From positions 124,001 to 188,000 of the forward strand of contig NZ_JAUXSP010000019.1 of the NCBI RefSeq assembly GCF_030679875.1: a stretch of 64,000 nucleotides of DNA, written 5' to 3'. The first letter of the stretch is position 1. Each line of letters begins with the position of its first letter. The notes below the pieces were generated by a model that was given only the letters and a program-made list of their open reading frames with translations, searched no databases and was not told where the DNA came from. The DNA comes from Phenylobacterium sp. (GTDB lineage: Bacteria > Pseudomonadota > Alphaproteobacteria > Caulobacterales > Caulobacteraceae). Below, one piece after another: positions 16,300-25,251 of the stretch. Position numbers and translations under genes: made by a program.

Positions 16300-17406
16300 C
16301 TATTCGCCGGGCACGTTGGCTGGCTCGCCCAGGGTGTTGCGGATGTAGAGGATCTTCACCATCACGAAGAGCACCACCAGCAGGGGGGCGGCGAAGACCA
16401 CGCCCAGGGGGCCAAACAACACCCCGAAGCCGAGCACCGAGAACAGGGTGAGGGCCGGCGGCAGGTCCACCGCCTTCCGCTGGATCAGCGGATAAGTCAG
16501 GTTGCTCTCGATCTGCTGGACGATGATGTAGACCAGGATGGTCCAGACCACCATCATCGGCCCGTCCTGCAGCGCCAGCATCACGGCCGGGACCACAGAC
16601 ACAATGGGCCCGACGATCGGGACAAAGGCGGCGATGGCGGCAAACAACCCCAGCGCCACCGGCGAGGGCAGCCCGATCATCCAGACTCCCAGACCGGTCA
16701 GGACCCCGACGATGGTCATCGAGACGAATTGGCCCAGCAGCCAGCGCCTCAAGACATTCCCACTGACGTTCATCGCGTGGCGCACCGGTTCCCGGGGGCC
16801 GGCGGGCACCAGGCTGAGCAAGCCATCGCGCGCGGTCAGGGGACTGATCGCCAGGTAGATGCCGGCGAAGATCACCACCAGCAGATTGGTCAAGGCGCCG
16901 GCCGCCGTCATGGCGAAGCCGCCAACCTGGCCAAGGATGCTCTGGATTGGGCCTGCGGCGCTGCGGGCCGACTCCATGTCGAAATTTTCGAGCTGGGCGC
17001 TGATTTCCCCGGCGAGGGGCAGTTGAGCCAGGCGCGCCTGGAACTCCTCAGGGGACTGCGGAAGACTTTCGATCAGCTCCTGAATCTGCTGGGTCACCGT
17101 CGCCCCGAACAGCCATCCCGCGCCCGTCAGCAGCGCGATGATGATCAGGCCTGCCGCCAGCAGGGACAGGCCCTCGGGCAGCGGCGTGAGGCGGTGGATG
17201 GGATTGGCGAGGCTGCGCAGCAGGACCGCAACCAGTATGGCCCCGAAGACGAGGAGCAGGACGTCCAGCAGCTTCCAGGCCACCAGGAGAACTAGGCCGA
17301 CACCCACCAGGAACAACACCCGGCGTACGAAGACAGGGGAAAGAGCGGCGGCGACAGCCCCGTTTTTCGCCGGGACCGGTGTGGGGCGCGCTTCGGTGTC
17401 AGCCAA
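16300..17406 (-). CDS. AI-2E family transporter (PerM/YhhT-like)
   Basis: A 368-residue integral membrane protein with the AI-2E transporter family layout. There are paired N-terminal helices ('VLFLVGVGLVLLVAWKLL', 'LLLVFGAILVAVLL'), a third helix, a soluble loop (about 115-160), and then five C-terminal helices with the conserved 'GLPSPVALGLFAAIAAFVP' and 'PIVGPIVSVVPA' stretch. Family members export autoinducer-2 or act as Na+/H+ antiporters; the substrate cannot be read here. The start is TTG 17406, with AAAGGGG about nine bases upstream. It converges on the DUF4142 gene. Confidence 0.85.
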   Translation of the reverse strand: MADTEARPTPVPAKNGAVAAALSPVFVRRVLFLVGVGLVLLVAWKLLDVLLLVFGAILVAVLLRSLANPIHRLTPLPEGLSLLAAGLIIIALLTGAGWLFGATVTQQIQELIESLPQSPEEFQARLAQLPLAGEISAQLENFDMESARSAAGPIQSILGQVGGFAMTAAGALTNLLVVIFAGIYLAISPLTARDGLLSLVPAGPREPVRHAMNVSGNVLRRWLLGQFVSMTIVGVLTGLGVWMIGLPSPVALGLFAAIAAFVPIVGPIVSVVPAVMLALQDGPMMVVWTILVYIIVQQIESNLTYPLIQRKAVDLPPALTLFSVLGFGVLFGPLGVVFAAPLLVVLFVMVKILYIRNTLGEPANVPGE

Positions 17407-17424
17407 GGTCTAGCCCCTTTGCGA

Positions 17425-18423
17425 TCAGTACCCGCCGATGATCGGCAGGATTTCACCGGTGATGTAGCTCGACATCTGAGGGGACGCCAGAAAGACGAAG
17501 GCCGGCGCGATTTCCTCAGGTTGAGCCGGCCGTCCCATAGGAACCCCGGATCCGAACTGGGTCACATCCGGGCGATCGGCGGGATTCAGCGGCGTCCAGA
17601 CTGGACCGGGCGCCACCACATTGACCCGGATCCCCCTGGGGATCAGCTGGGCCGAGAGGGAGCGTGCGAAGGCGTGCAGGCCGCCTTTGGTCATCCCGTA
17701 GTCAAGCAGTTCCCCCGAGCCCTGCAACCCGACCACTGAGCCGGTCATCAGGATGGCAGACCCTGGCTTCATATGCGGAACCGCCGCCCGGACCAGATAG
17801 AAGCCGCCATAAAGATTGGTCTTCAGGGTCCGGTCGAAGTGCGCATCGGTGATCTGTTCCAGATCGTCGGCGTGTTCCTGGAAGGCGGCGTTGTGGACCA
17901 GGACGTCGAGGCGGCCGAAGGCCTCCAGGGTCTTGTCCACAGCGTGGCGGGCATAGGCGGGATCGGCGACGTCGCCGGGCAGCAGGATGGCCCGGCGCCC
18001 CTCCTTCTCCACCGCGGCCTTGGTGACCTGGGCGTCCTCGTCCTCATTGAGATAGCCGATGGCCACGTCGCAGCCCTCCCGGGCATAGAGGACAGCGACG
18101 GCCCGGCCGATGCCGGAGTCCGCGCCGGTGATCAGGGCCGCAAACCCCTCAAGCTTGCCGGAGCCCTTGTAGAAGGGGGCGTCGTACATCGGCTCAAGCT
18201 TGAGGTCCGCCTCAAGGCCCGGCTTCTTCAGATGCTGCTGGGGAAGCGGCGGAGCGGGGTATTCTCGGGCGCCGGCCTGCATGGCCTTGGGCTCATCTTC
18301 AGAGTCGCCGGCCTTGGCGTCATGGCGATCAATTGTCTTCTGAATGTCCCGCTCGTCGCGGGCGACGCGCTCGGCGTCTTCTCGAAAGCCCTCGTCGGGG
18401 GGTGTAGCTTTGTCGTCGGTCAT
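17425..18423 (-). CDS. SDR family oxidoreductase (general-stress type)
   Basis: A 332-residue short-chain dehydrogenase. Its polar N-terminal extension of about 90 residues ends in 'PPLPQQHLKKPGLEADL' and 'PMYDAPFYKGSGKL', typical of the YhdF/YhxD/YghA group. The Rossmann motif is 'ITGADSGIGRAVA'. The catalytic set is S ('LMTGSVVG') and Y/K ('DYGMTKGG'). 'PGPVWTPLNP' follows the active site. It should reduce carbonyls or oxidise alcohols with NAD(P)H. ATG 18423 has GAGGGA upstream and was preferred to the longer frame, which lacks such a site. The gene stands alone downstream of the Lrp regulator. Confidence 0.85.
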   Translation of the reverse strand: MTDDKATPPDEGFREDAERVARDERDIQKTIDRHDAKAGDSEDEPKAMQAGAREYPAPPLPQQHLKKPGLEADLKLEPMYDAPFYKGSGKLEGFAALITGADSGIGRAVAVLYAREGCDVAIGYLNEDEDAQVTKAAVEKEGRRAILLPGDVADPAYARHAVDKTLEAFGRLDVLVHNAAFQEHADDLEQITDAHFDRTLKTNLYGGFYLVRAAVPHMKPGSAILMTGSVVGLQGSGELLDYGMTKGGLHAFARSLSAQLIPRGIRVNVVAPGPVWTPLNPADRPDVTQFGSGVPMGRPAQPEEIAPAFVFLASPQMSSYITGEILPIIGGY

Positions 18424-18499
18424 GGCGGGTCCCTCTCTGACGAGGCTCCAATCCGCAGGCGCGCCAGAGAGTTCCGGGAATGATGGGGCCGCCCGGGGC

Positions 18500-18925
18500 C
18501 TAGCGCTCGAACTTGGTCGACAGCACGATGGAGGAGTTGGTCCGCTCGACGCCTTCAAGCCCGCCGATCTCGTCGATCAGGGCGTCCATGGCCGCCACCT
18601 CGGCGGCGGAGACCGTGGCGATCAGATCGAAGGCGCCGCTGACTGACTGCAGCCGGCGCACGCCGGGCATCTTGCGCATGGCGCTGGCCACCACACCGGC
18701 CGCCTTGGGCTGGACGGTCAGCATGACGAAGGCGTGGATCTGCCCCTGCTCGTGGGCCTGCGAGGTGCGGACCGCATAGCCGGCGATGATCCCCCGCCGC
18801 TCCAGCCGGGCGATCCGGCTCTGGACGGTGGTGCGCGACAGACCAAGGCTGCGAGCCAGTTCGGCCACCGGGGCGCGGGCGTTCTCCTGCAGGCGTGCGA
18901 GCAGGTGCTGGTCCAGATCGTCCAT
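18500..18925 (-). CDS. Lrp/AsnC family transcriptional regulator
   Basis: A 141-residue Lrp/AsnC protein. The N-terminal winged HTH is 'LDQHLLARLQENARAPVAEL' followed by 'ARSLGLSRTTVQSRIARLER'. The C-terminal RAM/effector domain (about residues 65-141) is 'HAFVMLTVQPKAAGVV', 'VRRLQSVSGAFDLIATV', 'IGGLEGVERTNSSIVLS'. It is divergent from the saccharopine dehydrogenase/aldehyde dehydrogenase pair, the common layout for a regulator of amino-acid catabolism, so lysine or an intermediate is the likely effector (inference). ATG 18925 was chosen because it directly precedes the conserved domain; the longer frame runs into the divergent gene. Confidence 0.9.
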   Translation of the reverse strand: MDDLDQHLLARLQENARAPVAELARSLGLSRTTVQSRIARLERRGIIAGYAVRTSQAHEQGQIHAFVMLTVQPKAAGVVASAMRKMPGVRRLQSVSGAFDLIATVSAAEVAAMDALIDEIGGLEGVERTNSSIVLSTKFER

Positions 18926-18935
18926 GACAGATCGC

Positions 18936-18948
18936 CCGAAATATTCGG
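18936..18948. promoter_or_regulatory. Candidate Lrp operator palindrome
   Basis: CCGAA-ATA-TTCGG is a 13-bp palindrome with an AT centre in the 121-bp divergent region, ten bases from the regulator's start codon. AT-centred palindromes are typical of Lrp sites. More CGCCGA motifs follow to about 18980. Confidence 0.4.
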
Positions 18949-19046
18949 CATATCGCCGAGAATTACCGTCATTTACGCCGAAACTGCAATTGGTGTCGAC
19001 GACGAACTCGATGACCTTGGCGATGGACTCGCAAGGAGGGGTGGTC

Positions 19047-20141
19047 ATGCGGAAAATAGCGGTTGTGGGGGCCGGCAAGATCGGCTCCGCGATTGTCGAC
19101 ATGTTGCGGAGCTCCGGCGCCTACCAGGTCGCCGTGCTCGACCGTGACCCCGGCCGCCTGCGGGCCGCCGAGGCTGGCCTGGAGCAGATCAGTGTCGATG
19201 TGGCCGACTCCGCGGCCCTGGCCCGCGCCCTGGAGGGCGCCTTCGCGGTGATCAGCGCCGCCCCCTATCAGCTGACCGTCCCCATCGCCCAGGCCGTGAA
19301 GATGGCCGGCGCCCACTATCTGGACCTCACCGAGGATGTCGCCGCCACCCGGGAGGTGCGCGCCCTGGCCGAGGGCGCCGACAGCGCCTTCATCCCCCAG
19401 TGCGGCCTGGCGCCGGGCTTCATCTCCATCGTGGCCAGCGATCTGGCGCGGCGGTTCGATGACCTGCACGAGGTGCGCCTGCGGGTCGGCGCCCTGCCGC
19501 GCTATCCCACCAACGGGCTGAACTACAATCTCACCTGGAGCACCGAAGGGGTGATCAACGAGTACTGCGAGCCCTGCGAGGCCATTGTCCAGGGCCGACG
19601 CCAGGAGGTCGCCGCCCTGGAGGGGCTGGAGGAATTCGCCCTGGATGGGGTGACCTATGAGGCCTTCAACACCTCCGGCGGCCTGGGCAGTCTGTGCGAA
19701 ACCCTGGCCGGCAAGGTGCGCAACCTGAACTATCGCACCATCCGCTACCCCGGCCATGCGGCGATCATGCGGACCCTGCTGGATGATCTGGGCCTGCGAC
19801 ACCGCCGGGACCTTCTGAAGGACATCCTGGAGCACGCGGTGCCAGCCACAATGCAGGACGTGGTCATCGTCTTTGTCACGGTCAGCGGCATGAAGGCCGG
19901 CGCCCTGATGCAGGAGACCTATGTGAACAAGATCTATGCCCAGCCTGTGGCCGGGACCCAGAAGAGCGCCATCCAGATCACCACAGCCGCCTCGGTCTGC
20001 GCGGTGGCCGACATGCTGGCGAGCGGTGACCTGCCGTCCCGCGGCTTCATCCGGCAGGAAGACATCCCCCTGGACCGGTTCCTCGCCAATCGCTTCGGCC
20101 GCTGGTACGCCGGCGACGATCAAGCCCTGCGCAGCGCCTGA
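19047..20141 (+). CDS. Saccharopine dehydrogenase family protein (lysine catabolism)
   Basis: A 364-residue protein with an N-terminal NAD(P)-binding fold ('IAVVGAGKIGSAIVDML', residues 3-20) and a saccharopine-dehydrogenase C-terminal domain ('QCGLAPGFISIVASDLA', 'YPTNGLNYNLTWSTEGVINEY' split in two, 'FNTSGGLGSL', 'RYPGH'). It would form aminoadipate semialdehyde from saccharopine, or act on a related imino acid. AAGGAGG stands eight bases before ATG 19047. Eleven bases separate it from the aldehyde dehydrogenase gene, which would oxidise its product. A separate lysine-ketoglutarate reductase is not in the window, so whether the substrate is saccharopine or piperideine-carboxylate is open. 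Confidence 0.85.
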   Translation: MRKIAVVGAGKIGSAIVDMLRSSGAYQVAVLDRDPGRLRAAEAGLEQISVDVADSAALARALEGAFAVISAAPYQLTVPIAQAVKMAGAHYLDLTEDVAATREVRALAEGADSAFIPQCGLAPGFISIVASDLARRFDDLHEVRLRVGALPRYPTNGLNYNLTWSTEGVINEYCEPCEAIVQGRRQEVAALEGLEEFALDGVTYEAFNTSGGLGSLCETLAGKVRNLNYRTIRYPGHAAIMRTLLDDLGLRHRRDLLKDILEHAVPATMQDVVIVFVTVSGMKAGALMQETYVNKIYAQPVAGTQKSAIQITTAASVCAVADMLASGDLPSRGFIRQEDIPLDRFLANRFGRWYAGDDQALRSA

Positions 20142-20152
20142 GAGAGGGCCCC

Positions 20153-21682
20153 ATGACCCTGACCCTGAAACCCGCCCCCGCCCAGGACGCCGCCGCCGAC
20201 GTCGCCGCCACCCTGTCGCGCCTGGGGGTCGCCCCCTCCCTCTGGCAAGAGGGAGAGCGGACCGTCTCATCGCCCATCACAGGCGAGGCTGTGGCCACGG
20301 TGCGAGACGCCACGGCAGGCGAGGTCCAGGCGGCGATCGCAAAGGCTCAGGTGGCGTACCTGGCCTGGCGTAGAGTTCCCGCGCCACGACGGGGAGAGCT
20401 GGTCCGGCTGCTCGGCGACGAGCTTCGAACGGCCAAGGCTGACCTTGGGCGTCTCGTCACCCTGGAAGCCGGCAAGGTGGTCTCCGAGGGCCTCGGCGAG
20501 GTGCAGGAGATGATCGACATCTGCGACTATGCGGTCGGTCTTTCCCGCCAGCTGTTTGGCCTGACCCTGGCCACGGAGCGTCCGGACCACCGGATGATGG
20601 AGACCTGGCACCCCCTGGGCGTGGTGGGGGTCATCAGCGCCTTCAACTTCCCCGTGGCGGTGTGGTCCTGGAATGCGGCGCTGGCCCTGGTGTGCGGCGA
20701 TCCGGTGATCTGGAAGCCCTCGGAAAAGACCCCGCTGACGGCCCTTGCGGTGCAGGCCGCCTTCGACCGCGCCGCCGCCCGGTTCGGGGAGGCGCCCCCC
20801 GGCCTGTCCCAGGTGCTGATCGGCGGCCGTGAGGTGGGCGAAGCCCTGGTGGATGACCCCCGCGTGGCCCTCGTCTCGGCCACCGGCTCCACCGCCATGG
20901 GCCGGGCCGTGGCGCCAAGGCTGGCGCAGCGGTTCGCCCGCGCCCTGCTGGAGCTGGGCGGCAACAACGCCGCCATCGTGGCCCCCTCGGCCGATCTTGA
21001 CCTGACCCTGCGCGGCGTCGCCTTTGCGGCCATGGGCACGGCGGGCCAGAGGTGCACCACCCTGCGCCGGCTGTTCGTGCATGAGAGCCTGTATGACGCC
21101 TTCATTCCCCGGCTGAAGGGGGCCTACGACTCGGTTTCCGTGGGGGATCCCCGGGCCGACGGAGTGCTGATCGGACCATTGATCGACGGGGCGGCGGGCG
21201 AGGCCATGGACCGCGCCCTGGCGCAGGCCCGTGGCGAGGGTGGCCAGGTTCACGGGGGACAGCGGCTGGAGGGGCCCGGCGTCTATGTCCGTCCAGCCCT
21301 GGTGGAAATGCCGATCCAGAGTGCGGTGATGCTGCGCGAGACCTTCGCGCCGATCCTCTATGTGACCCGATACCATGAGCTCGGCGAGGCCATCGCCGCC
21401 CAGAACGCCGCCCCCCAGGGCCTGTCGTCCGCCATCTTCACCAACGACCTGCGGGAAGCCGAGCAGTTCACCTCGGCCTGGGGATCGGACTGCGGCATCG
21501 CCAATGTGAACATCGGCCCCTCGGGCGCGGAGATCGGCGGAGCCTTCGGCGGCGAGAAGGAGACGGGCGGCGGCCGGGAGGCGGGCTCTGACTCCTGGAA
21601 AACCTACATGCGCCGGACGACCAATACGGTGAACTTCGGCGCGACCCTGCCCCTGGCTCAGGGCGTTCGCTTCGACCTTTAG
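20153..21682 (+). CDS. amaB: ALDH7-type aldehyde dehydrogenase (L-aminoadipate-semialdehyde dehydrogenase)
   Basis: A 509-residue NAD-dependent aldehyde dehydrogenase of the antiquitin/ALDH7 class. Visible signatures are 'GVVGVISAFNFPVAVWSWN', 'WKPSEKTPLTA', 'SATGSTAMGR', the catalytic glutamate in 'LLELGGNNA', and the catalytic cysteine in 'GTAGQRCTTLRRL' (about residue 300). The tail 'GSDSWKTYMRRTTNT' is typical of ALDH7. It should oxidise aminoadipate semialdehyde to aminoadipate, the step after the upstream dehydrogenase. GAGAGGG precedes ATG 20153. Expression is probably controlled by the divergent Lrp protein. The gene symbol rests on family and context. Confidence 0.85.
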   Translation: MTLTLKPAPAQDAAADVAATLSRLGVAPSLWQEGERTVSSPITGEAVATVRDATAGEVQAAIAKAQVAYLAWRRVPAPRRGELVRLLGDELRTAKADLGRLVTLEAGKVVSEGLGEVQEMIDICDYAVGLSRQLFGLTLATERPDHRMMETWHPLGVVGVISAFNFPVAVWSWNAALALVCGDPVIWKPSEKTPLTALAVQAAFDRAAARFGEAPPGLSQVLIGGREVGEALVDDPRVALVSATGSTAMGRAVAPRLAQRFARALLELGGNNAAIVAPSADLDLTLRGVAFAAMGTAGQRCTTLRRLFVHESLYDAFIPRLKGAYDSVSVGDPRADGVLIGPLIDGAAGEAMDRALAQARGEGGQVHGGQRLEGPGVYVRPALVEMPIQSAVMLRETFAPILYVTRYHELGEAIAAQNAAPQGLSSAIFTNDLREAEQFTSAWGSDCGIANVNIGPSGAEIGGAFGGEKETGGGREAGSDSWKTYMRRTTNTVNFGATLPLAQGVRFDL

Positions 21683-21692
21683 GCGCGGCGCC

Positions 21693-22913
21693 TCAACGGC
21701 CCTGGGCGGCCCGCATTGCGGCGGCCTTCACCGCGTCGGGCAGGGTGGTGAACCAGGCCTGCGGCGATAGCCGCTCGGCCACCCGCCGGCGGCCGGCGGC
21801 GGCCATCCGCGCCCGCCGCTCCGGCTCGGCCCGCAGGGCGCGCAGGGCGCCGGCGGCCTGATCGACATCGGGCTCGGCCCAGCTTTGTCCGGCATAGATG
21901 CCCTGGGGGTCCTCCACCGGCGTGCGGCCAGCCGAGATCAGCACCGCCACCTCATCGTCGAGAAAGTCCGTCACGCCCGACCAGCCTGTGGCCACAGCCG
22001 GCGTGCCGAGCGCCAGGGCTTCGGCCAGGGTCAGGCCAAAGCCCTCGGCCCGGTGCAGGGAGATCAGCACATCGGACCCGGCGATCAGGCTCTTGACCGC
22101 CTCATAGGGCCAGACGCCGTCGATCACCTCGACATTGGCGGGCGCCGCAGCCCGCAGGGCGTTCAGGGCGTGTGGAAAGCGCGCGCCGTTCTGAGTCTTG
22201 ATCACCAGCCGCGCAGACCCATCCTCGCCAAAGGCCCGGGCGAAGGCGGCGAGCGCCCCGTGCGGGTTCTTCCGGGCGGCGGAGGAATTGAAGTCGAACA
22301 GACTGACAGCCTGAAACTCGGCCTGGCGCGGGGCGGGGCGCACGGAGTCGTAGTCTTCGAGAAACAGCGGATGGGGGACCACGCGGACGGGCGCCTGCGC
22401 CCCCGACATGGCCTGAGCCACATAGCGGCTGGGAACCCAGACCTCATCAATGAGGCCGGCGTCCTTCAGCCAGAGGGGCGGGGCCTTCGGCAGCTCCCAC
22501 GCCCAATAGCCGTAACGGGGCCCGACCAGCCGCGCGGCCCCCATCTGACCCAGGGCGGCCAGCAATTCGGGGGGGTTAAGATGAAAAATCCAGGCGCTGG
22601 CTGGCGTGGGCGCCGGGCCCTTCGCCTCCCAGGTCAAGGCCGCGCCAGCGGCGTCGATCTGTTCGACGGGGACGCCCAGGGCGGTGAAGGCCCGCGCAGC
22701 CAACCGGGCCGATGCGGCGATGCCATGCGATCCGGAGAAGTAGCCCACGATCCGCAGAGGGCCGCCGGCCTCGCCGCCGGCGCCATGGGGGCGGCGGGCC
22801 TGTCGGCGGACATGGGCCTCGAGCAGGGGCGAAAGGAACGGCTGAACCGCCCGCCGCAGGCTCTCGGGCGCCAAGCCTCGCCAGGACCGGCGCAGACCGC
22901 CCACCAGGCTCAT
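21693..22913 (-). CDS. Family 4-type glycosyltransferase (GT-B)
   Basis: A 406-residue GT-B glycosyltransferase. The N-terminal domain starts at about residue 52 ('RIVGYFSGSHGIAASARLA'). The C-terminal donor-binding domain has 'NPHGALAAFARAFG' and the GT4 signature 'SLHRAEGFGLTLAEALALG', then 'PAVATGWSGVTDFL'. It is similar in design to the gene at 32375-33508. It would transfer a sugar from a nucleotide donor to a surface polysaccharide acceptor. Its ATG overlaps the stop of the upstream glycosyltransferase, and it is the last gene of a wzm-wzt-GT-GT operon. Donor and linkage cannot be read. Confidence 0.85.
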   Translation of the reverse strand: MSLVGGLRRSWRGLAPESLRRAVQPFLSPLLEAHVRRQARRPHGAGGEAGGPLRIVGYFSGSHGIAASARLAARAFTALGVPVEQIDAAGAALTWEAKGPAPTPASAWIFHLNPPELLAALGQMGAARLVGPRYGYWAWELPKAPPLWLKDAGLIDEVWVPSRYVAQAMSGAQAPVRVVPHPLFLEDYDSVRPAPRQAEFQAVSLFDFNSSAARKNPHGALAAFARAFGEDGSARLVIKTQNGARFPHALNALRAAAPANVEVIDGVWPYEAVKSLIAGSDVLISLHRAEGFGLTLAEALALGTPAVATGWSGVTDFLDDEVAVLISAGRTPVEDPQGIYAGQSWAEPDVDQAAGALRALRAEPERRARMAAAGRRRVAERLSPQAWFTTLPDAVKAAAMRAAQGR

Positions 22914-25195
22914 GACGCCATCAGTCCGGCGAGTTGCGCCTGCAGCGGCATGTCGGATGACAGGATATCGACCGGGCGGGGCCTGGTCCGCGTGGCGGCC
23001 GCATTGCTCCAGACCTCGTCGACGAAGCCCCAGGCGGGGTGGTCATCGTCAAGCGCGTTCAAGGTGGCGGCGCTCCAGACGGCGGCGGCATGGCGCCAGC
23101 TCACCCCTTGGGCGATCAGCGTCTGGGCGTCGGCGGCGACAAAGCCCGGGCATGAGCCAAAGATGACCGTGTCGACCTCCGTCGGCCCGACGGGGGCGCC
23201 GTCCGGCCTGCGAAGGCGCCCGGAGCTGGCCTCGCAGATGAGAACCCCGTTGGGCCAATCCGCCATGGCCGGGGTGAGCGTCTGGACCACCACGATCGCC
23301 GCCGCCCGGCCGGGACTTCCCCGCCGGGCAGGGGGGCGGGCGTCGCGCACGCTGAGCCGGGCCAGGCGGTAGACCACGCTGTGGGTCAGGCTCTCCGGCA
23401 GGCCGTCGGGCTCGATGTCGTATTCGCGGAGCCCCCCGCCGATGAGCCAGCGCAGATAGGCCAGCCGCCCGACAAGGGTGTGGAGCGCAAACAGCCTTTG
23501 CAGATCGGGGCGACTGTCCCAGATGCGCAGCAGCACCCGGGGGAAGGGGTAGGGGCCAGACAGACTTCCCACCAGCCGGTCGCCCTCGCCGCGAACGGCC
23601 CGGCGCAGGGTTTCGGGCCAGCGGGCCCGCACGGCGACCCCATAGCCCGCCGAGATCTGCAGGCGAATATCGGAGGTCTCCCCATGGGCGGCGCGGGCGA
23701 ATCGGGCCGCGTCCAGCAGGGGCGCGATGTCCTGGCTCAGGTCGAGAAGGGTGGGGCCGTCCAGAAGCGCCGGGGCGAAACGCCCGGCCTCGGCCTCGGG
23801 CCCCAGGAGCCAGGCGAGCAGGGTCTCGGGCGAAGCCTCGCCAAAACGCTCGCGCAGGTCCCCCCGGGCGGCGAGCAGGCCCGCAGCGGCCCGCGGCCAC
23901 GGCCCTTCCGACGGCGCCGAGACCCAGTCGGCCACGCCGGCCGACGGACCGGTCCAAGGGGCGTCGACCTGCGGCCAGGGGGCGCTACGGCGGGCGCCGG
24001 CGCGCCAGGCCTCAACCAGCCCGCTGGCTGCGGCCGCGGCGGCGGGATGGGTGTCGCTGCGGGCGACGAACCAGGCGTGTAGGGCCAGCCGGTCTTGGAG
24101 AGAGTTGCGGGAAAAACGGACCGCCGCGGTGGGATCGTCGCGCCAGACCTGGTCCATCTCCCGGCTGATGTCAGGCAGGCCATCGACGGCGGCCAGGGGC
24201 TCTGGCGCGTCCATCCAGGCTTCGACCTCAGGGGTCAGGCCTGACTCGAAGGACTGGCCCGCCCGCGCGGCGCGCAGGGCGCACCGACGCATGGCCCGGC
24301 TGACCGGGCGGCCGGAGGGGAAGGCGCCATAGGCGTAGGCGATCCGGCTGGCCTGATCATGGCCGTTGTCCAGCAGCGCCTGGGCGTAGTCCGCCAGCAG
24401 CTGCGACAGGGGGGAGTCCCGCGCCACGACGATCCGGTCCTGGTGCTTGCTCAGGACATCCTTCCGCCGGGGGTCGAAACCGGAAAAGTGGAAAAATCCC
24501 AGGGGCTGGCCATTGACCCGCCAGCCCTCAGGACCCCGCGCCAGGGTGCGCCCTTCCAGGTTCCAGTAGGCGATGTCGAGGCCCGGATCTCGCAGGATCG
24601 CCACATCGCTGACCAGGCCGGGCGCCAGGTCCATCCACTTCTGGTCGGTGAACAGGCCGTTGGCGAAGTCCACCCGACAGTCGAAGCGGCACTTCTCGGC
24701 CCACCAGTCCATCAGGGCGAAGATCTCGCTGGTCCGCCGGGCGGCCAGGAAGCCGAGATTATAGGCGCCCGAGGTCAGGATGGTGTGGTCGTTGGGACTG
24801 GCCTCGCCGGCCAGCGGCCGGGTCAGGTGAGGGATCAGCGCCAGGGGCGCCTGCGCCAGCGCCTCGCGCACCGGCGTCAGGGGCGCATAGACGAAGATAT
24901 CGGGGTCCAGATAGGTGACCGAGGTCACGCCGGGCTCGGCCAGAAGCCTTCGGAAGGCGTGGGGCTTGATGGCGGTGTTCAGCTCCAGGGCGTCGTAATA
25001 GACGCTCATGGCTGGGATGGGCGCGCCGGTGTCGGACGCCTCGATCACCCGCGCGAGGGACTCGAGCTGCGGAATGGGGCCGTCGGCGGCGATCACCACC
25101 CGGGCGGCGTCCGGCTCAGCCGCAGCCAGGCTGCGCATGAGCACAGCGGCCTGGGCGGCGTAGTTCCGCGAAACGATGGTGAAGACGACGTCCAA
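22910..25195 (-). CDS. Large glycosyltransferase with N-terminal GT-A (GT8-like) domain
   Basis: A 761-residue protein. The first 300 residues form a GT-A fold: 'VVFTIVSRNYAAQAAVLMRSL', the metal-binding 'YLDPDIFVYAPL' (DxD), 'SGAYNLGFLAARR' and 'NGLFTDQKWMDL'. It is related to the gene at 39886-40932. The central region is helical with many Ala/Pro, and the C-terminal 150 residues ('VIFGSCPGF', 'WGFVDEVWSN') may be a second, degenerate glycosyltransferase-like unit. The start is TTG 25195, with GGAG eight bases upstream and no ATG nearby. It follows wzt by 56 bp in the same operon. It probably builds a branch of the exported polysaccharide. Confidence 0.75.
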   Translation of the reverse strand: MDVVFTIVSRNYAAQAAVLMRSLAAAEPDAARVVIAADGPIPQLESLARVIEASDTGAPIPAMSVYYDALELNTAIKPHAFRRLLAEPGVTSVTYLDPDIFVYAPLTPVREALAQAPLALIPHLTRPLAGEASPNDHTILTSGAYNLGFLAARRTSEIFALMDWWAEKCRFDCRVDFANGLFTDQKWMDLAPGLVSDVAILRDPGLDIAYWNLEGRTLARGPEGWRVNGQPLGFFHFSGFDPRRKDVLSKHQDRIVVARDSPLSQLLADYAQALLDNGHDQASRIAYAYGAFPSGRPVSRAMRRCALRAARAGQSFESGLTPEVEAWMDAPEPLAAVDGLPDISREMDQVWRDDPTAAVRFSRNSLQDRLALHAWFVARSDTHPAAAAAASGLVEAWRAGARRSAPWPQVDAPWTGPSAGVADWVSAPSEGPWPRAAAGLLAARGDLRERFGEASPETLLAWLLGPEAEAGRFAPALLDGPTLLDLSQDIAPLLDAARFARAAHGETSDIRLQISAGYGVAVRARWPETLRRAVRGEGDRLVGSLSGPYPFPRVLLRIWDSRPDLQRLFALHTLVGRLAYLRWLIGGGLREYDIEPDGLPESLTHSVVYRLARLSVRDARPPARRGSPGRAAAIVVVQTLTPAMADWPNGVLICEASSGRLRRPDGAPVGPTEVDTVIFGSCPGFVAADAQTLIAQGVSWRHAAAVWSAATLNALDDDHPAWGFVDEVWSNAAATRTRPRPVDILSSDMPLQAQLAGLMAS

Positions 25196-25251
25196 GGGCC
25201 CGCTCCCGACGGCTGCGCCTGTCTAACAGCGGGCTGAGGCGCCCGGCAATG

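Noticed and set aside
21681..21693. AGGCGC-G-GCGCCT palindrome as terminator between ALDH and glycosyltransferase
   Set aside because: The loop would be one base and no T tract follows.
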